Assembly: GCF_003033885.1 (NCBI RefSeq)
Contig: NZ_CP024081.1
Coordinates: forward strand, 5,577,178-5,641,177
Origin: Pseudomonas rhizophila
GTDB taxonomy: Bacteria > Pseudomonadota > Gammaproteobacteria > Pseudomonadales > Pseudomonadaceae
Direction of reading: 5' to 3'
Length of the DNA: 64,000 nt
In this document: positions 43,582-52,700 of the stretch, piece by piece
Numbering within the stretch: the stretch's first letter is position 1
Layout of the letters: every line of letters begins with the position of its first letter
Program-made: the position numbers and the translations under genes
The notes under the pieces: generated by a model
The model's input: the letters and a program-made list of their open reading frames with translations, nothing else
Told to the model about the DNA's origin: nothing
The model's database searches: none

Positions 43582-43657
43582 TCAAAAAATCGCAGCCTTG
43601 GTAGCTCCTACACCCACTTCTGTAGGAGCTACCGAAGACTGCGATCCTTTGATCTTT
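43582..43657. repeat. GTAGGAGCTACC-type inverted repeat
   Basis: A second repeat family: ATCGCAG...GGTAGCTCCTACA, 8 bases, TGTAGGAGCTACC...CTGCGAT, flanked by ATCAAAAA and TTTGATCTTTT. It follows the slipin stop and may act as a terminator on either strand. Confidence 0.7.
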
Positions 43658-43739
43658 TCCCCCGCCAAACCCTCGGACATTTCCTTCAATACGCAGCGTT
43701 GTTCATGAACTAGGCAGCGATTTCGAGCGCCGCTAACCT

Positions 43740-43972
43740 TTGTCCGTCATCGCAAAAAACGGTGACACGGACGTGCAAGTCCGATCTAGGAACGCATTCG
43801 TTATGGCTATTCGCCGAGCATTTTTCTATGCTCGCCGACTGTTATGGCGGCTGCGCGTGGGAGACTTTCGGGTCTGCCGGGTTCCTGGACCGGTCTTGCA
43901 CACCTACGTACAGCTGCCACCTTTTTCGAAGTGCAATCGATGGGTGTCGGCTCCACCTCCAGGGAAATCATT
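43740..43972 (+). promoter_or_regulatory. Structured leader upstream of the DUF6124 gene
   Basis: Four hairpins can be drawn: CGGAC/GTCCG (43768-43783), CGAGCAT/ATGCTCG (43815-43834), AGAC/GTCT with a TTTCGG loop, and an outer stem GGCGGCTG/CAGCTGCC (43846-43918, one G-U) followed by ACCTTTTT. The last resembles an attenuator terminator. All three plus frames are open here, which fits GC-rich non-coding DNA rather than a particular gene. Confidence 0.45.
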
Positions 43973-44356
43973 ATGTTCAAAGCAACACCGAATCCGCCGC
44001 AAAGCGGCCAGAAATCCCGCGTCGAAAACCTCGAAGCCAAAAAACTAGACGAAGCCGCCACCCGCGCTCTCGATTACTACCTCAAGCCCCAACCCTCATC
44101 CCCACCTGAACCTGACAAAAACCAACTTTTCATCGTCTCCCCCCACATCGACACCGAAACCCTGCTCGCCAACGCCTCCGAAGACCTGCTCTCCATCAGC
44201 ACCATCGCCGCCGACCTGGCAGACGATGTCGATGACTCACGCCGCTGCGTAGCCCTGGCGATCAGCCGCATGGCCGATGGGGTTCAGTTGTTGGTTGAAC
44301 GGGCGTTGGATCATTTGGAAACAAAAGAAATGGCGGCGCCTGGGGCCAAGGGGTAG
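43973..44356 (+). CDS. DUF6124 family protein
   Basis: 127 residues from the ATG at 43973, preceded by AGGGAAA. It begins MFKATPNPPQSGQKSRVENL, a start typical of a Pseudomonas-specific family that is often multicopy. The C-terminal half is helical (IDTETLLANASEDLLSISTI and RRCVALAISRMADGVQLLVE). There is no signal peptide or membrane segment. The function is unknown. The long structured leader is a notable part of the locus. Confidence 0.85.
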   Translation: MFKATPNPPQSGQKSRVENLEAKKLDEAATRALDYYLKPQPSSPPEPDKNQLFIVSPHIDTETLLANASEDLLSISTIAADLADDVDDSRRCVALAISRMADGVQLLVERALDHLETKEMAAPGAKG

Positions 44357-44387
44357 AGCTTTGCTTTGATGCAAACGGTGCCGACGC

Positions 44388-44486
44388 CATCGCGAGCAGG
44401 CTCGCTCCCACAATTGGATTGGAGTACGACCGCAAGAGCCAGGTCGGCTATAAGGCCGCCTCGCGAGCAAGCTTTGCTCCCACAGG
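44388..44486. repeat. REP units in direct orientation
   Basis: ATCGCGAGCAGGCTCGCTCC and TCGCGAGCAAGCTTTGCTCC point the same way, unlike the inverted pairs elsewhere in the window. The second is preceded by GCCAGGTCGGCTATAAGGCC. Confidence 0.8.
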
Positions 44487-44519
44487 TCCTGCTCAAACAA
44501 GTCTGATGGGTGTACACCC

Positions 44520-44830
44520 GCTAAAGCCAGGCCGGCTGTCAGGCCGCCTCGTTTCGGCTTTTGATCTAGGGGCCCCGTTAACCACGCTGGCCGAACGTAG
44601 GTATTGCGTAGTGGGCATCCCGGCATGGATGCCGGGATAGCCGCGCTGGGCCATGGATGGCCCTTCGCGGCGGGCCCACGGAGCAATGCCGGAGTGAGGG
44701 CACACCGAGCCTAAGCGAGGTGCCGAGTGGTGGGGCAAGACCTTTTGGTTACTTTTGGGGCGTTTGCCAAAAGTGACACGCCGTAAGGGCGGAACCGCCA
44801 GCAGCCACTACCGCAGCAACGGATATGTAC
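44520..44830. repeat. Composite hairpin-rich dispersed repeat
   Basis: No convincing gene. The block contains ATCCCGGCA/TGCCGGGAT (44617-44638), a nested CCGCG...GGGCCAT-GG-ATGGCCC...CGCGG (44641-44670), and ACTTTTGG/CCAAAAGT around 44751-44774. It resembles a dispersed intergenic element of fluorescent pseudomonads that is often mis-called as short ORFs. ORFs that cross it end in REP sequence. Confidence 0.65.
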
Positions 44831-44863
44831 CCAGTCAACCAAATCCTGGCCGGCTATCAGGCC

Positions 44864-45099
44864 GCCATCGCGAGCAGGCTCGCTCCCACAGTTTGATCGA
44901 CGTACAACCGGGAGAGCCAGGCCGGCTGTCAGGCCGCCTCGCGAGCAAGCTTTGCTCCCACAGGGAATAGGGGGTGCAGCAGATATCACGATCAGCACAA
45001 AACAAATGTGGGAGCGAGCCTGCTCGCGATGGCGGCGTATCAGTCCACATTGATGCCAACTGAACCACCGCTATCGCGAGCAGCCTCGCTCCCACAGGT
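44864..45099. repeat. Cluster of four REP units
   Basis: ATCGCGAGCAGGCTCGCTCC, TCGCGAGCAAGCTTTGCTCC, GTGGGAGCGAGCCTGCTCGC and TATCGCGAGCAGCCTCGCTC follow one another. The first two are direct repeats each preceded by a GGCCGGCTRTCAGGCCGCC unit; the last two form the usual inverted pair. The cluster lies between the DUF6124 gene and the end of the type VI secretion operon. Confidence 0.85.
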
Positions 45100-45109
45100 T
45101 TTTGTGCAT

Positions 45110-45135
45110 TGATCACTCCCTCGAGGGAATGATCA
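45110..45135. terminator. Palindromic hairpin at the end of the tagQ operon
   Basis: TGATCACTCCC, TCGA and GGGAATGATCA pair with a single mismatch. It lies 12 bases past the tagQ stop. There is no T-run, so termination would not be classical. Confidence 0.45.
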
Positions 45136-45146
45136 GCAACAGTCAA

Positions 45147-46076
45147 TCAAACATTCGGGCAAGGCACCGGTGCCCAGTCACCCAGGTCCGGGTTTTTGCA
45201 CATGCTGTTGACCTGGCTGGTGCCGGCGCTGGCGACCTGCTTGCTTTCATCCTGCTTGGCCTTGGCGGTCTGCAGGGTTTTCTCGGTGGTTACCGCTTCT
45301 TTCGGCACGGTTGGCAACACCGGTTTTTTCGCCGGTTTCACCGCTTTTTTGGTCTTGGTCGAAGCCACAACCGGCTTGGTTTCGGCGGTCGCTACGGTCA
45401 CCACGTCAGTACGCTGCACACCCACTTGTTGCAGGTCTTTTTCATAGGCCTGGGTGTAGTTGTTCAGGTCTTCGGCGGCTTTGCCGTTGACCGCGACGAT
45501 CAGGTCGTTGGACTCTTTCAGGCCGGAGACGATTTCTGCCAGGCGCTTGCGGCCTTCAGTTTCGTTGACGGTCTTGGCCTTGCGGTCGGCCACCAGCTTG
45601 GTGAACGCGCTCTGGTAGCACTGCTGCGAAGCCTTGGCGTACGCGGTGCTGCGATCGATATCGGCGGCGCTTTTGTTGACGTCAGCGGCGTAGGAGGCGA
45701 TGCGCTGGTTGTCATCGGCGATCTGCTTCTGACGCTCGGTGTAGTAACCGGTTGCGCCACCGGCCAAGGCACCACCGGCGGCGCCGATGGCGGCGTTGCG
45801 GCCACGGTTTTCCGAATCGGTCAGCGCACCCAACAGGGCACCACCGACCGCACCGACGGCCGCGCCGGTGAGTACCGATTTGGTCATGTTCCCCTCGGTG
45901 GAGCGCAAGTGCTGCACCGGCTCGTAGCAGTTAGGGTAGTACTCGACCTTGGTGCTCGACGCGACCTTGGAAGTCGGCGACGTAGCGCAGCCGGTCAGGA
46001 CGGTGCTGAAGCCGACAGCGACCATCAGCAGGTGACGCTTGGAAACCGAAGCAAAAGGTTTACGGGAGAAAAGCAT
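45147..46076 (-). CDS. tagQ: TagQ outer-membrane lipoprotein of the type VI secretion sensor
   Basis: 309 residues. A lipoprotein signal ends in VLTGCATSP (Cys near 29). A glycine-zipper stretch follows (GAAVGAVGGALLGALTDSEN, AAIGAAGGALAGGATGYY), then a coiled-coil region and an A/K/T-rich linker ending in MCKNPDLGDWAPVPCPNV. In P. aeruginosa TagQ anchors TagR to the outer membrane as the start of the TagQRST signal path. It is the last gene of the minus-strand operon, 85 bases after tagR. Confidence 0.87.
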   Translation of the reverse strand: MLFSRKPFASVSKRHLLMVAVGFSTVLTGCATSPTSKVASSTKVEYYPNCYEPVQHLRSTEGNMTKSVLTGAAVGAVGGALLGALTDSENRGRNAAIGAAGGALAGGATGYYTERQKQIADDNQRIASYAADVNKSAADIDRSTAYAKASQQCYQSAFTKLVADRKAKTVNETEGRKRLAEIVSGLKESNDLIVAVNGKAAEDLNNYTQAYEKDLQQVGVQRTDVVTVATAETKPVVASTKTKKAVKPAKKPVLPTVPKEAVTTEKTLQTAKAKQDESKQVASAGTSQVNSMCKNPDLGDWAPVPCPNV

Positions 46077-46161
46077 GATTGTGTTCTCTTTTTAAGTGTT
46101 GACCAGCTCAGCACGGCCCACCGCCGTCTGAGTCCCTTCCAAGCTCGCTGACAATCAACGA

Positions 46162-47889
46162 TCAAGACCGCTGACTGCTCGATGCGAGCAGTTCCTTCAA
46201 TATCGCCGCCGGGTCGGCTCGTTTTTGCTGACGATACTGACCGACATGGCGAACGAATAACGTTGCGCGCGCCACCAGGCTCTTGCCCAGCACCGGCTTG
46301 CGCTCCAATTCCTCCTTGATGCGTTGAAACTGCGCCTGGATCACGGCATCGGTGTAACGCGTGCCGGTGGCCAGGTTGTCGATGTAAATCGCCACGGCGC
46401 CCTCGAGCGCGCTGCGGCCGTTGTTGATGGCCGTGGCGAACAGCTTGGCGCTGGCCTCGTCCTTGGCGTCCAAGGCCTGCTGGCGACTGTTCTGCAAATT
46501 GGTCAGGCGAATGTTGTAGTTATTGATGGTCTCGACCACCAGGGCCGCCGACTGGATCAGGTTGCCCGCCGCTTCCTCGCGCTGCTGGGCGATGAGCGAG
46601 ACGTTGCGCTTGAGCTCTTCGTTGACCAACCCCAGCTCGGCCTGCAGGCGCGGGTCGACGCTGGCGGCGATGATGCTGTCCAGGCGCTTGGTCGGGTCTT
46701 CGGCTTCATCGATGGCATCGGTCAGGGACGCGAGGCGGCCTTCTTTCTCCCATTGGGCGAACAGCTCTTTGTAACGTGAGCGCGGCGCCGACAATGCCCC
46801 GACCGCCACGCGGAACCCGGTGGTTTCGTTGCTTTGCTCGGTGCCGTCGGCGGCGAACAACGGATACTCGCGGCGCATTCCGGTGAACAGCGTGCCTTCG
46901 CCTTCCAGGTAGTTACCGCCCTTGACCACGAAGCCACCGTAGGCGCCCTGGCGGCGACCGGCATGCACCAGTTGGAAGGACTCCTGAACCATCTCGGCGG
47001 CGTTGCCGATCACGTCGAACAAGCCGATGGGATTTGGCAGTTTGATCCCGACGGGCATCAGCCGCGCCGCCTGGCCGGTGCCGCCAGCGACCTGATTGAA
47101 CACCGCCCAGTCGGCCAGTGGCCCGTCGCTTTCACTGCCTTCCAGACGTCGGGGAAACAAGCGCCCCTCCAGGTCCTGGCGGCTGACGGCTTGCCCGCCA
47201 CGAGCAGCGAATTCCCACTCGACTTCGGTGGGCAAACGCACAAAGCCCAGCCCGCCGTCTTCGGCGGAGGTGCCGCGACCGCTCACCGGCAGCAGATCCT
47301 TGTGGTATTTCATCAGCCAGGCGCTGTACACCGCCGCAAAACGTTCGGCCTCGAACTTGGACAGTTTCACCTTGGGCAAACGCCCGGCCATGCCTTGGGG
47401 CAGCTCGGTTTTGAGGGTCTCGCAGGCCGGCGCGGGTTCGCCGCTGGCCAACGACTGCGCCTGGGCCATGACCTGGGCGTATTGGCGAGCGGTGACCTCG
47501 TATTTGCCGATGAAGTACAGCATCGGTTTGAGCGGGGTCTTGGCGTCAGCCTTGGGCATCAACGGCGCGATGGTTTTGTTCCAGTCCTTGGGCAGGTCCT
47601 TGAGGGTGAACTGGCCGTTGATGAAGTCCCGACGGTAACCGGAAATGAACGACTGCTTATAGCCGGCCTCGCCCTCGCTGAACGGGTAGCCAAGGCTGAT
47701 CTCCCGATCATCCAGGGTGCCTTGGGCGAGGATGTAGACGTAACGGAACACCATTTGCCCTTCGCACGGCAGCGGCAGGCTGACGTCACCGGGCAGCGGT
47801 TTGGGGTTGTCCAGTTTGTCGGTGCTTTCGTCGGCCCAGGTTAAACCGGCCAGGCTCAGCGCCACGGCGGCGACCAATAACTTATACAT
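46162..47889 (-). CDS. tagR: TagR, periplasmic SUMF1-like sensor protein
   Basis: 575 residues from the ATG at 47889, preceded by AAGGAAT. A signal peptide (YKLLVAAVALSLAGLTWA) targets it to the periplasm. Residues about 120-370 form a formylglycine-generating-enzyme-like (SUMF1) domain: MLYFIGKYEVTARQYAQVMA, VRLPTEVEWEFAARGG, and NPIGLFDVIGNAAEMVQESF. The C-terminal part is a long helical region (LGLVNEELKRNVSLIAQQRE). In P. aeruginosa TagR promotes PpkA activation. Its start overlaps the tagS stop by eight bases. It is unlikely to have sulfatase-activating activity. Confidence 0.92.
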   Translation of the reverse strand: MYKLLVAAVALSLAGLTWADESTDKLDNPKPLPGDVSLPLPCEGQMVFRYVYILAQGTLDDREISLGYPFSEGEAGYKQSFISGYRRDFINGQFTLKDLPKDWNKTIAPLMPKADAKTPLKPMLYFIGKYEVTARQYAQVMAQAQSLASGEPAPACETLKTELPQGMAGRLPKVKLSKFEAERFAAVYSAWLMKYHKDLLPVSGRGTSAEDGGLGFVRLPTEVEWEFAARGGQAVSRQDLEGRLFPRRLEGSESDGPLADWAVFNQVAGGTGQAARLMPVGIKLPNPIGLFDVIGNAAEMVQESFQLVHAGRRQGAYGGFVVKGGNYLEGEGTLFTGMRREYPLFAADGTEQSNETTGFRVAVGALSAPRSRYKELFAQWEKEGRLASLTDAIDEAEDPTKRLDSIIAASVDPRLQAELGLVNEELKRNVSLIAQQREEAAGNLIQSAALVVETINNYNIRLTNLQNSRQQALDAKDEASAKLFATAINNGRSALEGAVAIYIDNLATGTRYTDAVIQAQFQRIKEELERKPVLGKSLVARATLFVRHVGQYRQQKRADPAAILKELLASSSQRS

Positions 47890-49078
47890 CGCGAATTCCT
47901 TCACACGCCTGGATGCGCGCTACCCGCCAGCCACCACAAGCCGCCGCCACGGCGCTGACGCCGAGCACGGCCACCAGGGCCAAGGTGTAGTGACGCGGCA
48001 ACAGATGGCTGGCGTACTCGCCCGGCAACTGCGCAAATAAATAATTGAGGCCCGACTGCGCCAGGCCATACAGCCCGGCACTCAACAAGGCCGCCAGTGC
48101 GGCGCTGTAGAGCGCCTGCAACACCACGAACAACAACAGCGCCGCCGTAGAAACCCCCAGCAGGCGCAACACCGACAGTTCCCGGCGCTTACGCTCGACC
48201 GCCGCCAGGGCACCGGCAAAAATCGCCGCGAACGCTCCCGCCAACGCCAACCCAGCGATGATCCAGAACACGATCGACAGGTTGCGGCTCAGCGATTGCA
48301 CCTGTGCGATGGTCTGGGCCTGGGTGGACACCAGCAGGTTCTGCGCCGCGAAATACTCGCGCAGCGGCTCCACATCACCCAGGTTGCGGGCGTACAGGCG
48401 AAACGCCGGGTAGACCCGCTGCGCGCTCTGCCCCACCGCGTCGCCCGGCCAGCCGAACGCGGGCACGGCGCGACCGTCGCGGTAATCCTCGGCCGCTTCC
48501 AGCAGCGCCAGCGGCGCGAACAAACCATCCCGGGCAAAGGCTCGCAGCGGCAGTACGTGCAACACCTGCACGCGCGTGCGCTGCGCCTCGCTACGACCGG
48601 CCACCTGCCGAGCGAAACTGGCCTGCAGCCAATCACCGGCCCTGGCGCCGAGTTTTTCGGCGGCGGTGTGGCTGAGCACCACTTGATCCAGGCCTTGCGG
48701 CACCGGCAGGCGCTCAAACAAAGGATCATTGGCCGCCGTGGGGATCATCTCGACGGTGACGGGCTCAGCCTCGCGGCTCAAATCCGCAGTGGCCGCAATC
48801 TGCCGCGTGCGGGCCAGGGCAAACGCCACGTCGTTGCGCCGGCCCAATTGCTCGACGAACTCAGCGCTGAACCGGCCGCCACCCAACGGGATGATTTCCC
48901 GGGTAGCCGGATCATTCTCCAGACGCTCGGTGAGGCTGCTGACCAGACCGAATTTCAGGCCGAACAGCACCAGCAACGGCGCCACCACCGCCACCAGCGC
49001 CAGCACCGAACAGGCCGACAGCCAGGCATCGTTGCGGTAATCCTGCCAGGCCAGGGAAGCCACCAGCGCGCCGCGCAT
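47882..49078 (-). CDS. tagS: TagS, FtsX-like permease of the TagST complex
   Basis: 398 residues from the ATG at 49078, which has GGGGAGG upstream and overlaps the tagT stop by one base. It has four membrane helices: one near the start (SACSVLALVAVVAPLLVLFG), a large periplasmic domain, then three at the C-terminal end (FWIIAGLALAGAFAAIFAGA, LLLFVVLQALYSAALAALLS, YTLALVAVLGVSAVAAACGG). This MacB/FtsX-type topology with the ATPase TagT forms an ABC complex that conveys an outer signal to PpkA rather than transporting cargo. Confidence 0.9.
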   Translation of the reverse strand: MRGALVASLAWQDYRNDAWLSACSVLALVAVVAPLLVLFGLKFGLVSSLTERLENDPATREIIPLGGGRFSAEFVEQLGRRNDVAFALARTRQIAATADLSREAEPVTVEMIPTAANDPLFERLPVPQGLDQVVLSHTAAEKLGARAGDWLQASFARQVAGRSEAQRTRVQVLHVLPLRAFARDGLFAPLALLEAAEDYRDGRAVPAFGWPGDAVGQSAQRVYPAFRLYARNLGDVEPLREYFAAQNLLVSTQAQTIAQVQSLSRNLSIVFWIIAGLALAGAFAAIFAGALAAVERKRRELSVLRLLGVSTAALLLFVVLQALYSAALAALLSAGLYGLAQSGLNYLFAQLPGEYASHLLPRHYTLALVAVLGVSAVAAACGGWRVARIQACEGIRDV

Positions 49079-49794
49079 CAGCAAGCCTCCCCAAGGGTTG
49101 CGGTGACACCACCATCGGCGTCGCGACGACAACTGATGCGCCGCACCTGCAAACCGCTGGCGCGGGCCAGTGACTCATCGTGGGTGGCGACCACACAACA
49201 CACACCGTGATCGCGGGCCTGGGCCACCAGCAACTGCATGACCCGCTCAGCGTTCAGTGGGTCGAGGGCTGCGGTGGGTTCATCCGCCAGCAACAGGCGC
49301 GGCCCATGCGCCAAGGCGCGGGCGCAACTGACCCGCTGGCGCTGGCCGACGGACAAATCCGCCGGCTTCTTGCCCAGTTGGTCGGCGATGTCCAGTTGAC
49401 CGACCAGGCGCGTGACGCTGCCGTCATCCGCCATGCCAAGCAGTTTGCGCGACAACTCGATGTTGCCGCGCACGTCCAGAAAACCCAGCAAACCACCGGT
49501 TTGCAGCACATAACCCAAATGCCGGCTGCGCAGGTCCGCCAAGGCGCCCTGCTGCCCCGCACGCCACAGCGCGGCGATGTCCAACGGCGTGTTGGCCGGT
49601 GTGAAGTCAAACTGCCCGGCCTGATCCGGCGCCAGCACCAAGGCCAGCAGATCCAGCAAAGTGCTCTTGCCGCAACCGCTGGGGCCGACCACCGCCAATT
49701 GTTCGCCGGCACGCAATTGCAGCCGTGGAATCACCAGGCTGTAGCGCTGGCTGCCGGCGCCCCGGCTTTTGTGTACGGCGCTCATATTCAGCAT
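49078..49794 (-). CDS. tagT: TagT, ATPase of the TagST complex
   Basis: 238 residues from the ATG at 49794, which overlaps the ppkA stop (TGATG); MSAVHK at 49785 is a possible alternative. ABC ATPase motifs are complete: Walker A VVGPSGCGKSTLL, Q-loop VLQTGGLLGFLDVRGN, signature LSVGQRQRVSCARAL, Walker B RLLLADEPTAALDPL and the H-loop VVATHDESLA. It is of the LolD/MacB class, consistent with its partner TagS. Confidence 0.92.
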   Translation of the reverse strand: MLNMSAVHKSRGAGSQRYSLVIPRLQLRAGEQLAVVGPSGCGKSTLLDLLALVLAPDQAGQFDFTPANTPLDIAALWRAGQQGALADLRSRHLGYVLQTGGLLGFLDVRGNIELSRKLLGMADDGSVTRLVGQLDIADQLGKKPADLSVGQRQRVSCARALAHGPRLLLADEPTAALDPLNAERVMQLLVAQARDHGVCCVVATHDESLARASGLQVRRISCRRDADGGVTATLGEAC

Positions 49795-52700
49795 CACGGC
49801 AGCGTCGACAATGGAACGCGGTACAGGGCATCGCCCGGCTCGGCATCGCCGAACCGCACCCAGTTGGCCAGATCGTTGTGGAAGGTCTCGTAGAGGCGGA
49901 TTTTCGAATCCAGCTCGTCGATGAAATCTTCCTGCTCGGCCACGCTCAGGGACAGCCACAAATCCTGGGTCATGTTCAGCGACTTGCTGCGGTACGGCAG
50001 CCCTTCGAGGTACTCACCGAGAATCCCGCCATCAGCCAGGTTGCCGCCCTTGCGCAACGCCGAAGGATCACGGCTCATGTAGGCACTGGCGCTGGCGATT
50101 TCCTGGAAGAAATCCTTGGGCGAAGTCTGGGTCTTGCGCGCCGCATCGACGATCAGCTTCAGCGACTGCTGCAAGTCGTTGAGTTGCAGTTTGGTCAGCA
50201 TCACGCACACCTGGAACGCCGGCAGCGCCGGGTTGGTCAGGTCACGGTCGGCAGTCCAGGCGCTGACCAGTTGCGGGGCCTGGCTGGCGGATTTGCGCCC
50301 CAAAAAGTCCATGTGCATCGCGTAGCCCACCGCCGCCGATTTATCGCTCAGGCTCGGCGCCGCGCCCAACTGCGGCACGCTTTGCGGTTTGTTGCTGCGC
50401 ACCTGGTGCACCAGGTCGGCGAACACCGAGCCGATCTCGTCGACGCGCTCACCCAACTTGCGCACATCGGCGCCCGGCACCGGAATGTACAGGTCACCGA
50501 TCTGCGGGTTGGCGTCGGCGGTCAGGGTGCGATATTGGCTCTGCGCACCGCCGTGGGTTTTCTTGCCAGCGTCGCTGAGCAGGTGCAGGGCGTAGATCTT
50601 GATCTGTTTACCCAGCGCCGCCTGCCGCACTTCGGCTTCGTTCATTTGCGTGGCGGCAAACGGATCGTTCTTGCGCAGGGCGCCAGCGTCGGTGACCAAC
50701 AGAATCAAGCGCCCGCCATAACCGGACCAGTCCATGCCCTCCACCGCTTCCATGACACCGGCAAACGCATCCTCGTTGAACGAATGGCTCGACACAGTGG
50801 ACGCCTTGACCTGTCGCGCCATCTCCATGAAGCGTTGCGGGTCGCGGCCCTGCTCCAAGGTGATCAAGGTCTTGGCGACGTATTCCAGGCCGGGGGTTTT
50901 CTGGGTGCTGCTGCGAAAACCCACCATGCCGAAGCTGACACTGTCCAGCTCGCCACGCTCGGCGATGCGGCTTTGCAGTTCGTGGACCACGTCGCGGACC
51001 TGATCGATGTAGGGCTGCATCGACACGGTGGTGTCCACCACCAGCACCACGGCGGTACGGAACGCGTCGGCGTTGGCGGTGCTGATGGGCGTGTTGGGGG
51101 TAGCCTTCGGCGTGTTGCCGGGGTCGATGGAGGCCACGTTCAGCAACTGCACCGGCTGGCCGGTCTCATCGAAGCTTTCGCGGGAATCGAAGATCGGCAA
51201 CAGGTAGAACTGATTCTGCGGCACGGCGCTGGCGGCCGGTTCCAGGGCCAGCACTTGCTGATTGTCTTCACGGTTCTGCTGGGCCTTGAGCAAGACATTC
51301 CTGGCCGCTGAAGGGTCGGCCAGCAGCTTTTCCACTTCGCCGGGCTGGCGCAGGAACATTACCGGCGCACGGCCGGAACGCTCGGTGAACTTGAGCACCA
51401 GGCTTTGCTTCCAGTCGCTGACCTGCGTGGCCGGCAACCAACCGTCGCTGCGCCCGTCCGTGGCCGCGCCGACCCGCAACCAGGGGCTGCCATCGAGGTC
51501 TTTACGCTCATACACGTACAGCACGGAAAACGCCGGCAACGCCTTGCCCGGCGCAGCGCCCGCTTCTTCAGTGAGCTTGGCGCCCGGTTTGCTCAGCACT
51601 CGCTGGAACAGGGTTTTCTTGCCAGCCATCAACAATGGACGCTGGCCGCCATCGGCCTGCGTTGCCACAGGCGGTTTTGCCGGGGGCACATCTGGAGTTT
51701 TCACCGGTGGTGGATTTACCGGCGGCGTCGAGACAATCGGCGGCTTCGTGGCTTCTCCACCATCGCCCGACAGCCACCAATAAGCCCCACCCCCCAACGC
51801 CAGCGCCACGGCCACCGCGACGGCGGCCAGGGCGAATAGCGGGGTCTTGGGCTGCGACGAAACGCTAGAGCGTTGAGTCGGGCTCACCGGCGGCGGGGTT
51901 GGCTTGGGCTGGGATTGCGGCTGTGCCGGCCCTGTCGGAATATCGATGGACACCGGAGTCAATCCAGCCAGGTCAGCGCCGCTCGGTGGCGTCGACACGG
52001 GCAGCGGCAACGGCCGGATCAGCGTCGCTTGCGCCGACTCCTCGGGCAGATTGTCCAGCGCCCGCAAGAGAGCCGCTGCATCCGGGAAACGCTCCGCCGG
52101 GTCTTTGGCCAGCAGTTTGCGCAGTACGTCCTGGTAATGACCGTGATGCACCGGCAACTCCGGCAGCGGTTCGGTCAAGTGCGCCAGGGCCGTGGACAGC
52201 GCGTCGTTGCCGGTATACGGCAGTTTGCCGACAAGGATTTCGTAGAGCACCACGCCCAGGGCATACAGGTCGGCCCGACCGTCGATGTCTTGCCCACGGG
52301 CCTGTTCCGGGCTCATGTAGCTGGGCGTGCCGACGGCGAAACCGGCCTGGGTGAATTGGGTGCGGTCGTCCAGGGACTTGGCGATGCCGAAGTCCGAGAG
52401 CACCGCCGTACCGTCAGCGCGGAACAGGATGTTGGCCGGCTTGACGTCACGGTGCACCAGGCCCAAGCCATGGGCGTAACCCAAGGCCGAGGCAATCTGG
52501 CGGATGTAGATCAGGCCCTGCTCCGGTGACAGGCCGGCGGCGATGCGCTCCTTGAGCGTGCCGTTGGGCAGGTATTCCATGGCCATGTAATACAGCTCAC
52601 CGACGTTGCCGATGTCATGGATGGTGACCGTGTGCGGATGGGACAGGCGCGCCAGGGTCTTGCCTTCGCGCAGGAAGCGCTCGCAGAACGTCGGGTCGGC

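Noticed and set aside
43740..44048. ORF in the leader of the DUF6124 gene
   Set aside because: Three plus-strand frames are open at once, none has a convincing start, and the hairpins explain the sequence better.
44755..44970. Short ORFs across the repeat zone
   Set aside because: They translate REP and hairpin repeat sequence. Such frames recur wherever these repeats occur and are not genes.
44388..45099. CRISPR array
   Set aside because: The repeats are REP units of varying orientation and spacing, with no regular spacers and no cas genes nearby.
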